DNA of 64,000 nt from Sphingobacteriales bacterium (GTDB taxonomy: Bacteria > Bacteroidota > Bacteroidia > Chitinophagales > UBA2359), in the NCBI GenBank assembly GCA_016711295.1, contig JADJTE010000018.1, positions 1 through 64,000 on the forward strand, written 5' to 3'. The translations under genes were made by a program, and so were the position numbers. Position 1 is the stretch's first letter; the number at the start of each line of letters is the position of its first letter. Positions 19,529-28,061 of this stretch are shown piece by piece. The notes beneath the pieces were generated by a model. That model saw only the letters and a program-made list of their open reading frames with translations. It was not told where the DNA came from and did not search any database.

Positions 19529-19780
19529 TTATAGTTCGGTTGCGCTTTCGGCTAAGATAACAACTTGGTTGTTCAGCACTTCGGCAAAACCGCCTGTGAT
19601 GTCAATCAGTTTATCGGTAGCATTTTTTTGGCTGATTCTCACGCGCCCCTTTTTGAGGGCGGCAATCATCGGGGCGTGACGGTCTAATACCTCTACCATA
19701 CCATCGATGGCGGGCATATTGACCGATATGGCTTCGTCGCTATATATTTTTTTTTCGGGAGTAATAAGTTCTAAGTGCAT
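19529..19780 (-). CDS. atpC: ATP synthase F1 subunit epsilon
   Basis: An 83-residue protein that matches the N-terminal beta-sandwich domain of F1 epsilon: LELITPEKKIYSDEA, MPAIDGMVEVLDRHAPMIAAL, and ITGGFAEVLNNQVVILAE. The C-terminal helical hairpin found in longer homologues is absent, which is usual for short bacteroidete AtpC. It forms part of the central stalk of the ATP synthase on the cytoplasmic face. It lies 184 bp after atpD on the same strand. Confidence 0.92.
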   Translation of the reverse strand: MHLELITPEKKIYSDEAISVNMPAIDGMVEVLDRHAPMIAALKKGRVRISQKNATDKLIDITGGFAEVLNNQVVILAESATEL

Positions 19781-19897
19781 GGTATGGCAGCATTGATAAA
19801 AACGATGGCGAGATTATTCGCCTTGATGATTTTTTGGGTGGTCATTTATATTTCGTCCAAGCGCACGCGAGCTATGAATTGGCTTTTTATAGCTTTT

Positions 19898-19936
19898 TTT
19901 CGTAGCGGCATATTCTAAAAATTGCCGCTACGAAAA
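19898..19936. other. Hairpin between atpD and atpC
   Basis: CGTAGCGGCA and TGCCGCTACG form a perfect 10-bp stem, extended by T/A pairs, in the 184-bp gap between atpD and atpC. No U-tract follows on the minus strand. It could stabilise or process the intercistronic RNA and set the AtpD to AtpC ratio; this is inference. Confidence 0.55.
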
Positions 19937-19964
19937 CATCATTTGCTCAGAGCAGTACAGTAAC

Positions 19965-21471
19965 TTATCTTTCTGTTTCTGCCAATATTTTTTTACCTTT
20001 GGCAATAGCGTCATCGATAGTACCTACCAAGTGGAACGCAGCTTCGGGGTATTCGTCCAATTCGCCGTCCATAATCATATTGAAACCGCGGATGGTTTCT
20101 TCGATAGATACCAAAGCACCGGGCAAGTTCGTAAATACTTCGGCAACGTGGAAAGGCTGCGACAAGAAACGCTGTACGCGGCGGGCGCGTGCTACGACGG
20201 TTTTGTCTTCTTCGCTCAACTCGTCCATACCCAAGATGGCGATGATGTCTTGCAATTCTTTATAGCGTTGCAAAATCATTTTTACGCGCTGTGCAGTATT
20301 ATAATGTTCTTCGCCGATGACGTGGGGGTCTAAGATACGCGATGTAGAATCGAGCGGGTCTACGGACGGATAGATACCCAAGGCAGCCAATTTGCGGCTC
20401 AATACCGTAGTGGCATCTAAGTGGGCAAAGGTGGTAGCGGGTGCGGGGTCGGTCAAGTCGTCGGCAGGTACATATACAGCTTGCACTGATGTAATAGAGC
20501 CGCGTTTGGTAGAAGTGATGCGCTCTTGCATCAAACCCATTTCGGTGGCTAAGGTGGGCTGGTAGCCTACCGCCGAGGGCATACGTCCTAACAAGGCAGA
20601 TACCTCCGAACCTGCTTGGGTAAATCGGAAAATGTTATCGACAAAAAACAAGATGTCGCGACCGCTGGTGCTGCCTTCGTCGCCGTCTCGGAAATATTCG
20701 GCTACGGTCAAACCCGACAAAGCTACGCGGGCACGTGCGCCAGGTGGCTCGTTCATTTGCCCGAACACCATCGTGCAGAAGGACGATTCAACTTCTTTTT
20801 GGTCCACTTTTTTGATGTCCCAAGCACCTGTTTTTTCTAAATTATGAACAAAGTCGGTGCCATATTTCACTACATTTGATTCTACCATCTCGCGCAGCAA
20901 GTCGTTGCCTTCGCGGGTACGCTCGCCTACACCGGCAAATACCGACAAACCTGAATATCTTTTGGCGATATTATTAATCAATTCCATGATTAATACCGTT
21001 TTGCCTACACCCGCGCCGCCAAACAAACCGATTTTGCCGCCTTTGGCATAGGGTTCGAGCAAGTCGATAACTTTGATACCTGTAAACAAAGGTTGCATCT
21101 CGGTCGAAAGGTCTTCGTAGGGAGGTGGTTGGCGGTGAATGGGATAACCTTTCGCATTGCTGACTGGTGCCAAACCATCAATAGCCTCGCCGACTACGTT
21201 GAACAAGCGTCCGCGGATTTGGTCGCCGATGGGCATTTTGATGGGCGCACCCGTGTCCGTTACGGTCATACCGCGCCAAGCCGTCGGTCGAGTCCATCGC
21301 AATAGCCCGGACGCTGTCTTCGCCCAAGTGCTGCTGACATTCTAATACGAGTGTTTGTCCGTTCTCGCGCGTAACGGTCAATGCGTTATAAATATCGGGT
21401 AGTTTGCCTGTTTCAAACGCTACGTCCAATACCGCGCCGATGATTTGTTTGATTTTGCCTACGTTAGCCAT
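19965..21471 (-). CDS. atpD: ATP synthase F1 subunit beta (one frameshift)
   Basis: The catalytic beta subunit of F1F0 ATP synthase, about 502 residues after repair. The N-terminal part (MANVGKIKQIIGAVLDVAF) runs from 21471; the frame breaks near 21271-21279 after STDGLA and resumes with GMTVTDTGAPIKMPIG. Visible: the P-loop GGAGVGKTVLIMELI, the catalytic Glu region GVGERTREGNDL, Walker B DILFFVDNIFRFTQAGSEVSALLGRMPS, the signature PAPATTFAHLDATTVLSR, and the DELSEEDK motif. A broken atpD would probably be lethal or strongly deleterious, so the shift is almost certainly a sequence error. The alpha, gamma and other subunits are not nearby, as is common in Bacteroidota. Confidence 0.95.
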
Positions 21472-21532
21472 GAAAATAAGTGAATTATCGTAAAATTAGG
21501 TACGAAATTTTAATGTTTTTGGATTTCGGGCG

Positions 21533-21540
21533 CAAAGGTA
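21533..21540 (-). promoter_or_regulatory. TACCTTTG -7 box of atpD-atpC
   Basis: On the minus strand TACCTTTG lies about 61 bp before the atpD ATG. A TTG about 24 bp further upstream could serve as the -33 element. Confidence 0.6.
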
Positions 21541-21671
21541 CGATTTTGATTTGTCTTTTTACAATTTTTTGCCCAACTTTTCGCAAATGCCTCATATTAC
21601 TGCCGCGCTTCGGCATATCGCTTAGGGTCTTGTAGGTTGGTGGCATACCTACCAAACGGTCAAATTGGCAT

Positions 21672-22550
21672 TTATTCCTCTTCTTGCAAAGGTGTTACGA
21701 GGATAAAATCGGCTAATTGTCGGTTTTTCTCGTCTAAGGTATCTTGCTGGGCTTGCTGCACGGTGCTGATGGTGAGTATGCGCAATTGGGGTTTGTAGCG
21801 GCGCAAATACCAAACAATGCCTTCGCGATTATTGCTATGATATGCTCCGTTGAAATGCAATATGCATTTGCCGCGCCGCCAATTTCGGACAATAAAATGT
21901 GCCATTGTAGCGTCTTTGATAGCTTGGGCACGCGGAAAATTGAGGTTGGGCTGGTGGTCGCCGCCCATGCCGTTGCCCATATCAAGCATAGCGCGGTAGT
22001 TGGGCAGGTCGGGGTCGAAAGCAATGGGCAAGGGTGCTATATGGCGTTTGGCAGCCTTACTCAATCCATTGAGGGCTTCAAAACCACCCCTAAACACCAT
22101 TGAGGCATAACGGCGCGGTATATTTGCCGCTACAAAAGGCAATCCTTTTTGGCGTGCGAAATTGACCAACGGGGCATAGTCGGCAGCATAGTTTTTCCAG
22201 AGTTGTAGGGCACCTTGAAAGTTCTTTTCGGTAATTAGTTGGCTCAAATATTCGTCTAATACCATTTGCTGGTCGGCTTCGAGCATTTCTGCCGCTACGA
22301 CCAATTTATTGCCCCAAAAGACATGGGCATCTTGCAAAAGGCGCAATTCGAGGGCATGGCACAGCGAGTCGGTGTGCAATTCGCCAAACAACACTACGTC
22401 GCTGCGCTGCACGGCAGCCAACAGCGCGTCATAATGGGTGGTTGTACCGTCAGCGGCAAATAAGGGTGTCTGGGCAGAGGCGCACAAAGGCAGTATCCAA
22501 CAAAGGCATAGTGCTATACAGCTAAATCCGAAGGGCAAAAAGGGCATCAT
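21672..22550 (-). CDS. ChaN-like haem-binding secreted protein
   Basis: About 292 residues from the double ATG at 22550/22547. This start gives a good signal peptide (MPFLPFGFSCIALCLCWILPLCASAQ); the longer reading frame from 22724 adds 58 residues with no such logic. The mature protein belongs to the ChaN family (PF04187): VVLFGELHTDSLCHALELRLL, AAEMLEADQQMVLDEYL, AANIPRRYASMVFRGG, and CILHFNGAYHSNNREGIVWYL. ChaN of Campylobacter binds haem and is linked to iron uptake; substrate and role here are inferred. The region just before the start reads ATCACCTCCTTA, identical to the 3' end of 16S rRNA (anti-Shine-Dalgarno). Confidence 0.8.
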   Translation of the reverse strand: MMPFLPFGFSCIALCLCWILPLCASAQTPLFAADGTTTHYDALLAAVQRSDVVLFGELHTDSLCHALELRLLQDAHVFWGNKLVVAAEMLEADQQMVLDEYLSQLITEKNFQGALQLWKNYAADYAPLVNFARQKGLPFVAANIPRRYASMVFRGGFEALNGLSKAAKRHIAPLPIAFDPDLPNYRAMLDMGNGMGGDHQPNLNFPRAQAIKDATMAHFIVRNWRRGKCILHFNGAYHSNNREGIVWYLRRYKPQLRILTISTVQQAQQDTLDEKNRQLADFILVTPLQEEE

Positions 22551-22731
22551 ATATATAAGGAGGTGATTTATGGCTTTGCGGCAAATCCATCTCGATACAA
22601 ATAAAATCATTACTGTGTCGAGGCACGAAATACAGCAAAGGGGAACAAATATACAATTAATAGCAGTAAAAACAACTATGCAAGCTAAAAAATGGGATTT
22701 TTGCGCATCATATTGCAGTGGCAATAAGAAT

Positions 22732-22765
22732 TTTGCCCCTCAATTACTATTTCGCTTTACTTTTG
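22732..22765 (+). promoter_or_regulatory. TTTG/TACTTTTG promoter of CPBP gene
   Basis: TTTG (22732-22735) and TACTTTTG (22758-22765) are separated by 22 bp, close to the bacteroidete -33/-7 arrangement. Transcription from here starts after the upstream ATG at 22570 and favours the start at 22873. Confidence 0.55.
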
Positions 22766-22872
22766 GGCTTTCGACCCGACCAAACGCAATATGTACAGCC
22801 TCCTATTGCCCTCTCGACTTCTGCATAAACAACTCGCCCATCAAAATATCATCTCAAAATTTAATCAACTAT

Positions 22873-23541
22873 ATGAACTCTAATCAATTGGCGATAAGCG
22901 ACCAAAGAAGGTGTTTTGAAGTATTCGCGTCTGCCATTACGGGCATAGGCAAAATTGTAATGGTGGATATATGGGCGCAAAAACTAATTTTTATCCTCAT
23001 TGCCTGTTTGTTTTGGTTGGGGTATTTGCTGTTCAGGCTCAAAGAAAACCCCGAAAACCTCAAATATTGGGGATTTACCAAAAATAACTTTAAAAGTTCA
23101 TTCCTAAGATTATTGCCATTTGCCTTAGCGAGCATATTCCTGTTCGTAGCTTACGGGATTTATAAGCAAACAATGATAACAAATTGGCATATAATTCCGA
23201 TATTAATGGTATATCCGATATGGGGAGTAATCCAACAATACTTAGTAGTCGGGTTAGTAGCAGGCAACTTGAAAGACCAGAAGCGATTCAATATCCCAAA
23301 TATTGTCATAATTATTATAACCGCCGTATTGTTTTCGATGGTGCATTACCCCTCAAAAATGCTAATAATCGGGACATTCATATTGGCTATAATTTATACG
23401 ATAACTTACTTAACAGAAAAAAACTTGTGGGTTTTGGGCATTTATCATGGGTGCTTAGGCTGTTTGTATTATTACTTGGTACTAAGCCGAGATCCATTCA
23501 TAGAAGTATTCGGCAAAGCGATAGGCGCATTAAATTATTAA
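22873..23541 (+). CDS. CPBP-family intramembrane protease-like protein
   Basis: A 222-residue membrane protein with about six hydrophobic helices (for example KLIFILIACLFWLGYLLF and LPFALASIFLFVAYGIY). It resembles the CPBP/CAAX-protease (Abi) family: motif 2 appears as VLFSMVHYPS (FxxxH) and motif 3 as GIYHGCLGC. The usual EExxxR motif is replaced by IQQYLVVGLVAGNL, so both acidic residues are glutamine, and classical glutamic peptidase activity is doubtful. An in-frame ATG at 22570 has a strong AAGGAGGTGAT in front, but the 101 extra residues are not membrane-like and precede the promoter. The gap 22551-22872 therefore holds no separate gene. Confidence 0.65.
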   Translation: MNSNQLAISDQRRCFEVFASAITGIGKIVMVDIWAQKLIFILIACLFWLGYLLFRLKENPENLKYWGFTKNNFKSSFLRLLPFALASIFLFVAYGIYKQTMITNWHIIPILMVYPIWGVIQQYLVVGLVAGNLKDQKRFNIPNIVIIIITAVLFSMVHYPSKMLIIGTFILAIIYTITYLTEKNLWVLGIYHGCLGCLYYYLVLSRDPFIEVFGKAIGALNY

Positions 23542-23600
23542 TACAATATAACTACACATATTTAAATATGATAAAATAATTGAATTTATTAGATGCAAGC

Positions 23601-23713
23601 GTAACTATTTAGCCTTGTCGGGGGAACTAATCGAATATGCAGCGATGTCAGGCATTATTAGATAAGTATTGCTCATTACCCCATACCCAAAACCCTATAC
23701 TCTAAATAGTTAC
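23601..23713. mobile_element. MITE copy 1, 113 bp
   Basis: Termini GTAACTATTTAG (23601-23612) and CTAAATAGTTAC (23702-23713) are perfect 12-bp inverted repeats. The flanking octamers ATGCAAGC (23593-23600) and ATGCAACC (23714-23721) agree in 7 of 8 bases and look like a target duplication. The interior (CTAATCGAATATGCA, TCAGGCATTATTA, CCCCATACCCAAAACCC) is shared with the copy at 38990. No coding capacity. It sits 31 bp upstream of the mnmA -7 box. Confidence 0.85.
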
Positions 23714-23744
23714 ATGCAACCGATGTTTGTTGGTAAATTCGCCG

Positions 23745-23752
23745 TACCTTTG
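23745..23752 (+). promoter_or_regulatory. TACCTTTG -7 box of mnmA
   Basis: TACCTTTG lies 88 bp before the mnmA ATG, with TTTG at 23726-23729 as a possible -33 element. It would drive mnmA and the following ABC exporter. Confidence 0.6.
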
Positions 23753-23772
23753 CGCCCTATTGCTTAGCATGT

Positions 23773-23808
23773 GCCCTTCCAAAAACATATAGCGTTTTTT
23801 TGGAGGGC
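23773..23808 (+). promoter_or_regulatory. Hairpin in mnmA leader
   Basis: GCCCTTCCAAAAA pairs with TTTTTTTGGAGGGC (one bulge) in the transcribed leader between the -7 box and mnmA, followed by the U-rich stretch TTAATTTCTTTT. It could act as an attenuator, or be the terminator of a short leader RNA. Confidence 0.45.
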
Positions 23809-23840
23809 TTAATTTCTTTTACCGCCCACACCTTAGAACT

Positions 23841-24953
23841 ATGAGCAAACACGGACGAGTATTAGTCGCCATGAGCGGCGGCATAGATAGCACTGTTACG
23901 GCAGCTATGTTGCACCAACAAGGCTACGAAGTAATTGGCATGACCATGAAAACATGGGACTATGCCACATCAGGCGGTTCCAAAAAAGAAACGGGCTGTT
24001 GCAGCCTCGACTCTATCAACGATGCCCGCGCCGTAGCCGTTGATATGGGTTTTCACCACTTTATTATCGATATACGCGACGAATTTGGCGATTGGGTCAT
24101 CGACAATTTTGTAGAAGAATACTTGGCAGGGCGCACCCCTAACCCTTGTATTTTGTGCAATACGCATATCAAATGGGCTGCCTTGCTGCGCCGTGCCGAT
24201 GCGCTCGACTGCGAATTTATTGCTACGGGACACTATGCCCAAGTGCGCCGCGATACCGATACCCAACGTTATATCGTATCGAAAGGGTTAGATACCAACA
24301 AAGACCAATCGTATGTATTGTGGGGCTTACAACAAGAAAACTTAGCCCGCACCTTGTTTCCTGTGGGCGGCTACCACAAACCCCAAATCCGCCAAATGGC
24401 GCGAGAATGGGGCTATACCGATTTGGCAAAAAAAGCCGAGAGCTATGAAATTTGTTTTATCCCCGACAACGACTATCGCGGGTTTCTGAACCGTCGCGTC
24501 GACGGTTTAGAGCAGCGCGTAGCAGGCGGCAATTTTGTGTCGGCTGTCGATGGCACCATATTAGGCAAACATCGCGGCTATCCATTCTATACCGTCGGGC
24601 AGCGCAAAAACTTAGGTATCGCCTTGGGTAAGCCCGTTTTTGTCACCGAAATCGTACCCGAAACCAATACCGTCATATTGGGCGATACTGACGACCTGCT
24701 GCGCAACGCCATGACCGTCTGCCGCCTCAATATGGTCAAATATGCCGATGCCTACGGCGGCTTAGATACCATCACCAAAATCCGCTCGCGGCACGAGGGC
24801 GCACCTGCCTATATCCTACAAACAGACCCCGAAACGATGCAAGTCGAATTTATGCAGCCCATAGAAGCCATTGCGCCCGGACAATCTGCCGTATTTTACG
24901 AAGACAACGATGTCATAGGCGGCGGGCACATACAGCGCAGTTTTGATTTATAG
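23841..24953 (+). CDS. mnmA: tRNA-specific 2-thiouridylase
   Basis: A 370-residue MnmA that puts sulphur on the wobble uridine (U34) of tRNA-Lys, Glu and Gln. Visible: PP-loop VAMSGGIDSTVTAAML (ATP binding), the catalytic Cys region TPNPCILCNTHIKW, GHYAQ, DQSYVLWGL, the second Cys region ESYEICFIPDNDYRGFL, and the C-terminal beta-barrel GQRKNLGIA and IRSRHEGAPA. Full length and intact frame. It is followed after 17 bp by the ABC exporter. Confidence 0.95.
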   Translation: MSKHGRVLVAMSGGIDSTVTAAMLHQQGYEVIGMTMKTWDYATSGGSKKETGCCSLDSINDARAVAVDMGFHHFIIDIRDEFGDWVIDNFVEEYLAGRTPNPCILCNTHIKWAALLRRADALDCEFIATGHYAQVRRDTDTQRYIVSKGLDTNKDQSYVLWGLQQENLARTLFPVGGYHKPQIRQMAREWGYTDLAKKAESYEICFIPDNDYRGFLNRRVDGLEQRVAGGNFVSAVDGTILGKHRGYPFYTVGQRKNLGIALGKPVFVTEIVPETNTVILGDTDDLLRNAMTVCRLNMVKYADAYGGLDTITKIRSRHEGAPAYILQTDPETMQVEFMQPIEAIAPGQSAVFYEDNDVIGGGHIQRSFDL

Positions 24954-24970
24954 CCCCGCCTCACCAAAGT

Positions 24971-26752
24971 ATGTCCGAAAGCACCCAAGCCGCCGAATCG
25001 CGTGGCAATATATTCGATAGCGTCTTGCTACGGCGTGTTCTGCAAACTGCCCTGCCTTTTCGCGTTCTATTTGCGACTACGGCATTGCTGTCTATTGCCA
25101 TAGCCCTACTAAGCGCGTTTCGCCCCTATCTGACCCAACAAACCATCGACCACTACGTATTGTCGGGCAATACACAAGGCGTAGCTGTCATGTCTTTGTG
25201 GCTTATTCTCCTGTTGGGCATAGAGGTATTATGCCAATATCGCTTTATCTATTCGAGCAATTTGCTGGGTCAATCGGTCATCAAACTATTGCGCGTGCGC
25301 GTGTTCGAGCGGCTGCTCCACTACCGTTTGCGCTGGTTCGACCTAACGCCCGTAGGCACAGCCACCACCCGCGCCATCAGCGATGTAGAAGCCATCAACG
25401 ATATTTTTTCGGAAGGACTCATCAGCATCGTAGCCGATTTACTCACTATATTCACCGTTCTTACGCTGATGTTTTATAGCGATTGGCGGCTTACACTCGT
25501 TGCCTTACTGCCATTTCCATTTATGGTCTATGCTACGTATCAATTCAAAGAGGGCATCAAATCGACGTTTCAGGCGGTGCGCAACCAAGTAGCGCGGCTC
25601 AATGCCTTTTTGCAGGAGCGCGTTACGGGCATGTCTATCGTACAGAGTTTTGCCGCCGAGCCACAAGAATTGGCAAAATTTAAAGCCATCAACGACGAAC
25701 ATACCCAAGCGCACCTACAATCTATCTGGTATTATTCGGTGTTTTTTCCTGTTGTCGAAGTACTCATAGCCTGTGGGCAAGGTCTGCTCGTATGGTTTGG
25801 TGCTAATTGGGTTATCGGGCACCAAACCAGCATAGGTATGCTCGTGGCTTTTATCATGTACCTCAATATGCTGTTTCGACCCGCCCGCACCCTCGCCGAC
25901 AAATTCAATACCCTACAAATGGGCTTGGTGGCTGCCGACCGCGTCTTTGCCCTGCTCGATACCGACCAAAGCCTACCCAACAAGGGCACCCATACCGACC
26001 CTATTCGCGGCGATATAGCGTTTGAGAATGTCGTATTTTCCTATAGCGACCAAGATGCAGTCTTGCGCGGTATTAGCTTTCAGGTAGCAGCAGGGCAAAC
26101 CCTCGCCTTAGTGGGTGCTACGGGAGCGGGCAAATCGTCTATCATCAATATCCTCAACCGTTTTTACGACATACAGTCGGGCGAAGTGAGCATAGACGGA
26201 CGCAATATTAAAGAATACGAACTATATGCCCTGCGCCGACAAATAGGATTAGTACTACAAGACGTTTTCTTGTTTGCAGGCTCTATCTACGACAATATCG
26301 TATTGCGCAACTACGACATCAGCCGCCAACAAGCAATAGAAGCCGCTAAAATGGTAGGAGCACACGATTTTATCATGCAATTGCCCGGCAACTACGACTA
26401 CCAAGTCATGGAGCGCGGCGCAACCTTGTCGTTGGGACAACGCCAATTAATTTCGTTTATCCGCGCTTTGGTCTATAACCCGCGTATCTTGATTTTGGAC
26501 GAAGCTACCTCATCTATCGATACCGAAACCGAACAATTAGTACAACAAGCCGTAAGTCATTTGGTCCGAAACCGCACCGCCATTATCATAGCCCACCGCC
26601 TCTCGACCATACAACACGCCCAACAAATTTTGGTACTCGACAAAGGCGAAGTAGTTGAGCGCGGCACCCACCAAAGCCTATTAGCACAAAATGGCTACTA
26701 TGCCCGCCTCGCCTCGACTTCGCTTGACGTGACGGAAGGAATTGCGCCTTGA
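24971..26752 (+). CDS. ABC exporter, MsbA-like half transporter
   Basis: A 593-residue type IV ABC exporter: six transmembrane helices (residues about 30-320, PF00664) fused to a nucleotide-binding domain (residues about 345-580). Visible: Walker A VGATGAGKSSIIN, Q-loop VLQDVFLFAG, signature LSLGQRQLI, Walker B RILILDEATSSIDTET, and the H-loop IIAHRLSTI. It probably works as a homodimer exporting lipid, drug or peptide; the substrate cannot be read from the sequence. It is co-directional with mnmA at 17 bp. The last codons overlap a dispersed repeat (26708-26762). Confidence 0.9.
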   Translation: MSESTQAAESRGNIFDSVLLRRVLQTALPFRVLFATTALLSIAIALLSAFRPYLTQQTIDHYVLSGNTQGVAVMSLWLILLLGIEVLCQYRFIYSSNLLGQSVIKLLRVRVFERLLHYRLRWFDLTPVGTATTRAISDVEAINDIFSEGLISIVADLLTIFTVLTLMFYSDWRLTLVALLPFPFMVYATYQFKEGIKSTFQAVRNQVARLNAFLQERVTGMSIVQSFAAEPQELAKFKAINDEHTQAHLQSIWYYSVFFPVVEVLIACGQGLLVWFGANWVIGHQTSIGMLVAFIMYLNMLFRPARTLADKFNTLQMGLVAADRVFALLDTDQSLPNKGTHTDPIRGDIAFENVVFSYSDQDAVLRGISFQVAAGQTLALVGATGAGKSSIINILNRFYDIQSGEVSIDGRNIKEYELYALRRQIGLVLQDVFLFAGSIYDNIVLRNYDISRQQAIEAAKMVGAHDFIMQLPGNYDYQVMERGATLSLGQRQLISFIRALVYNPRILILDEATSSIDTETEQLVQQAVSHLVRNRTAIIIAHRLSTIQHAQQILVLDKGEVVERGTHQSLLAQNGYYARLASTSLDVTEGIAP

Positions 26753-26851
26753 CTTCGCTCGGCAGGACGCAGGAAACAAGAAGCAAAGAGCGAACCCCCA
26801 CACTGAGCGAAGCCAAAACACAAATCGTCGTGTTGAGCGAAACCAAAACAC
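26747..26851. repeat. Dispersed TGACTTCGCTC / GAGCGAAG repeat
   Basis: TTGACTTCGCTCGG (26749-26762) and CTGAGCGAAGCCAA (26803-26816) form an imperfect inverted repeat. The second arm is repeated directly as TTGAGCGAAACCAAAACAC (26833-26851), and a further variant, CTCGACTTCGCTTGACG, lies inside the end of the ABC gene near 26713. The rest of 26753-26969 has no gene. Confidence 0.6.
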
Positions 26852-26915
26852 AGAAATTACTTGGGTTTGATAACAAAAAATGAGAATAAGGGTATAAATG
26901 TGTGCAAAATAGCCT

Positions 26916-26923
26916 TATCTTTG
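26916..26923 (+). promoter_or_regulatory. TATCTTTG -7 box of restriction-modification pair
   Basis: TATCTTTG lies 46 bp before the restriction endonuclease start and probably drives both R and M genes. No inverted-repeat operator or controller-protein gene is visible. Confidence 0.55.
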
Positions 26924-26969
26924 CGCACATTTTTGGGGTTCATGCTAATGGAGCAAGAAAAAATAGGAT

Positions 26970-28043
26970 ATGGATAATCAAAAGCCCGGATTGTTTGGTA
27001 TTGAATACTCAAACCGAGATTTTGCCCAAAGAGAAACTTGGGGTAAAAATCAATTCAACTCATCGTTTCCAGCGGCTTTGAGTTCATATTTAAGCTCAAA
27101 AGGACTTGACAACATATACCTTCATTTGGGAAATGATTTGAAAGTAAAGCATGGGCTGATTTCAACAGAAAAACTTTATGGAGCTTCGCCTTTGTCAAGT
27201 GACATTTTTTATGCGTTTGAAAGTCCATATATGCCGTATCAACAACTACTCCTTGGACATCTGCCAAGAGTTGATTTAGTTACTCAACTAAAAAGTAGCG
27301 GGCAAGCATTGAAACCAATCGAAATAAAATTGACTGCATTGCCCGACAATTCAACCTGTGGTTTTTTAGAGAACAAGTTCGGAACAGAAATAGTAATACG
27401 ACCCGATACTATCGTTTACTTAGCTTGCAGTATAGCGATAAACTTTAAAGACACTCAGGACTTACTACGTACACTAATCGGAAACGAATTTGAAAATATC
27501 AGTGATTGGACAGACGGTCGAATAGTCTGGCAATATATTCCCAAAATGATTGTAGCGATTGACAAAGTAGTGCTTTCAATTATTGATGTGCAAGAACCTC
27601 TTGTAATGCAACCAATCTGGAAAACAGCGGGTAAATCACCAATTTTATCAAAAAATTGTCTTGATGTATTTGTTTGGTCTAATCTTGCATTTGTCCAACT
27701 ATTTTTAGATGTTGCAAGGGGCGAGCTAAAAGAGGGCGAAAATAAAGTAACAAGACAAGTTCGCACAATCATTTGGCTTTTTAAAATGCTGTACGACTTT
27801 TCAAAGAACGGTCAAATGAACCACCATAAAATAATTGACGAACTATCATACAACACTAAAAATGATAAGGCTTTTGCCGTAAGCGGTCGAATCACACAGC
27901 CATACATGGCTTGTATAGAACTTGAAAAACCTCGAATCACGAAAGACGAAATCAAACAAATAATCATAGGAGGTGGGCAAAATCTTTTAAGCCCCGAAAG
28001 AAGATTTGATGCCATAATCTACAACTCACCCGAACTTTTTTAA
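26970..28043 (+). CDS. HindVP-family type II restriction endonuclease
   Basis: A 357-residue protein resembling the HindVP/HgiDI endonuclease family (PF09519), whose characterised members recognise GRCGYC. Family features: the start PGLFGIEYSNRDFAQRETWGKNQFNSSFPAAL, and a PD-(D/E)xK-like core with RVDLVTQ followed by ALKPIEIKLTALPD (Glu-x-Lys). The gene is intact and AT-rich compared with its neighbours, and is followed after 18 bp by its methyltransferase, as expected for an R-M pair acquired by transfer. Family assignment is from memory of the conserved N-terminus; specificity is inferred. Confidence 0.75.
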   Translation: MDNQKPGLFGIEYSNRDFAQRETWGKNQFNSSFPAALSSYLSSKGLDNIYLHLGNDLKVKHGLISTEKLYGASPLSSDIFYAFESPYMPYQQLLLGHLPRVDLVTQLKSSGQALKPIEIKLTALPDNSTCGFLENKFGTEIVIRPDTIVYLACSIAINFKDTQDLLRTLIGNEFENISDWTDGRIVWQYIPKMIVAIDKVVLSIIDVQEPLVMQPIWKTAGKSPILSKNCLDVFVWSNLAFVQLFLDVARGELKEGENKVTRQVRTIIWLFKMLYDFSKNGQMNHHKIIDELSYNTKNDKAFAVSGRITQPYMACIELEKPRITKDEIKQIIIGGGQNLLSPERRFDAIIYNSPELF

Positions 28044-28061
28044 ATAAACTTAGATAATATT

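Noticed and set aside
22570..22872. Long N-terminal extension of the CPBP protein behind a perfect Shine-Dalgarno
   Set aside because: The extension is not membrane-like or domain-like, a -33/-7 promoter lies inside it, and Shine-Dalgarno use is rare here. The ATG at 22873 starts where family-like sequence begins.
23184..23579. Second plus-strand reading frame over the CPBP gene
   Set aside because: It overlaps the hydrophobic CPBP frame, has no recognisable domain, and is explained as an out-of-frame shadow.
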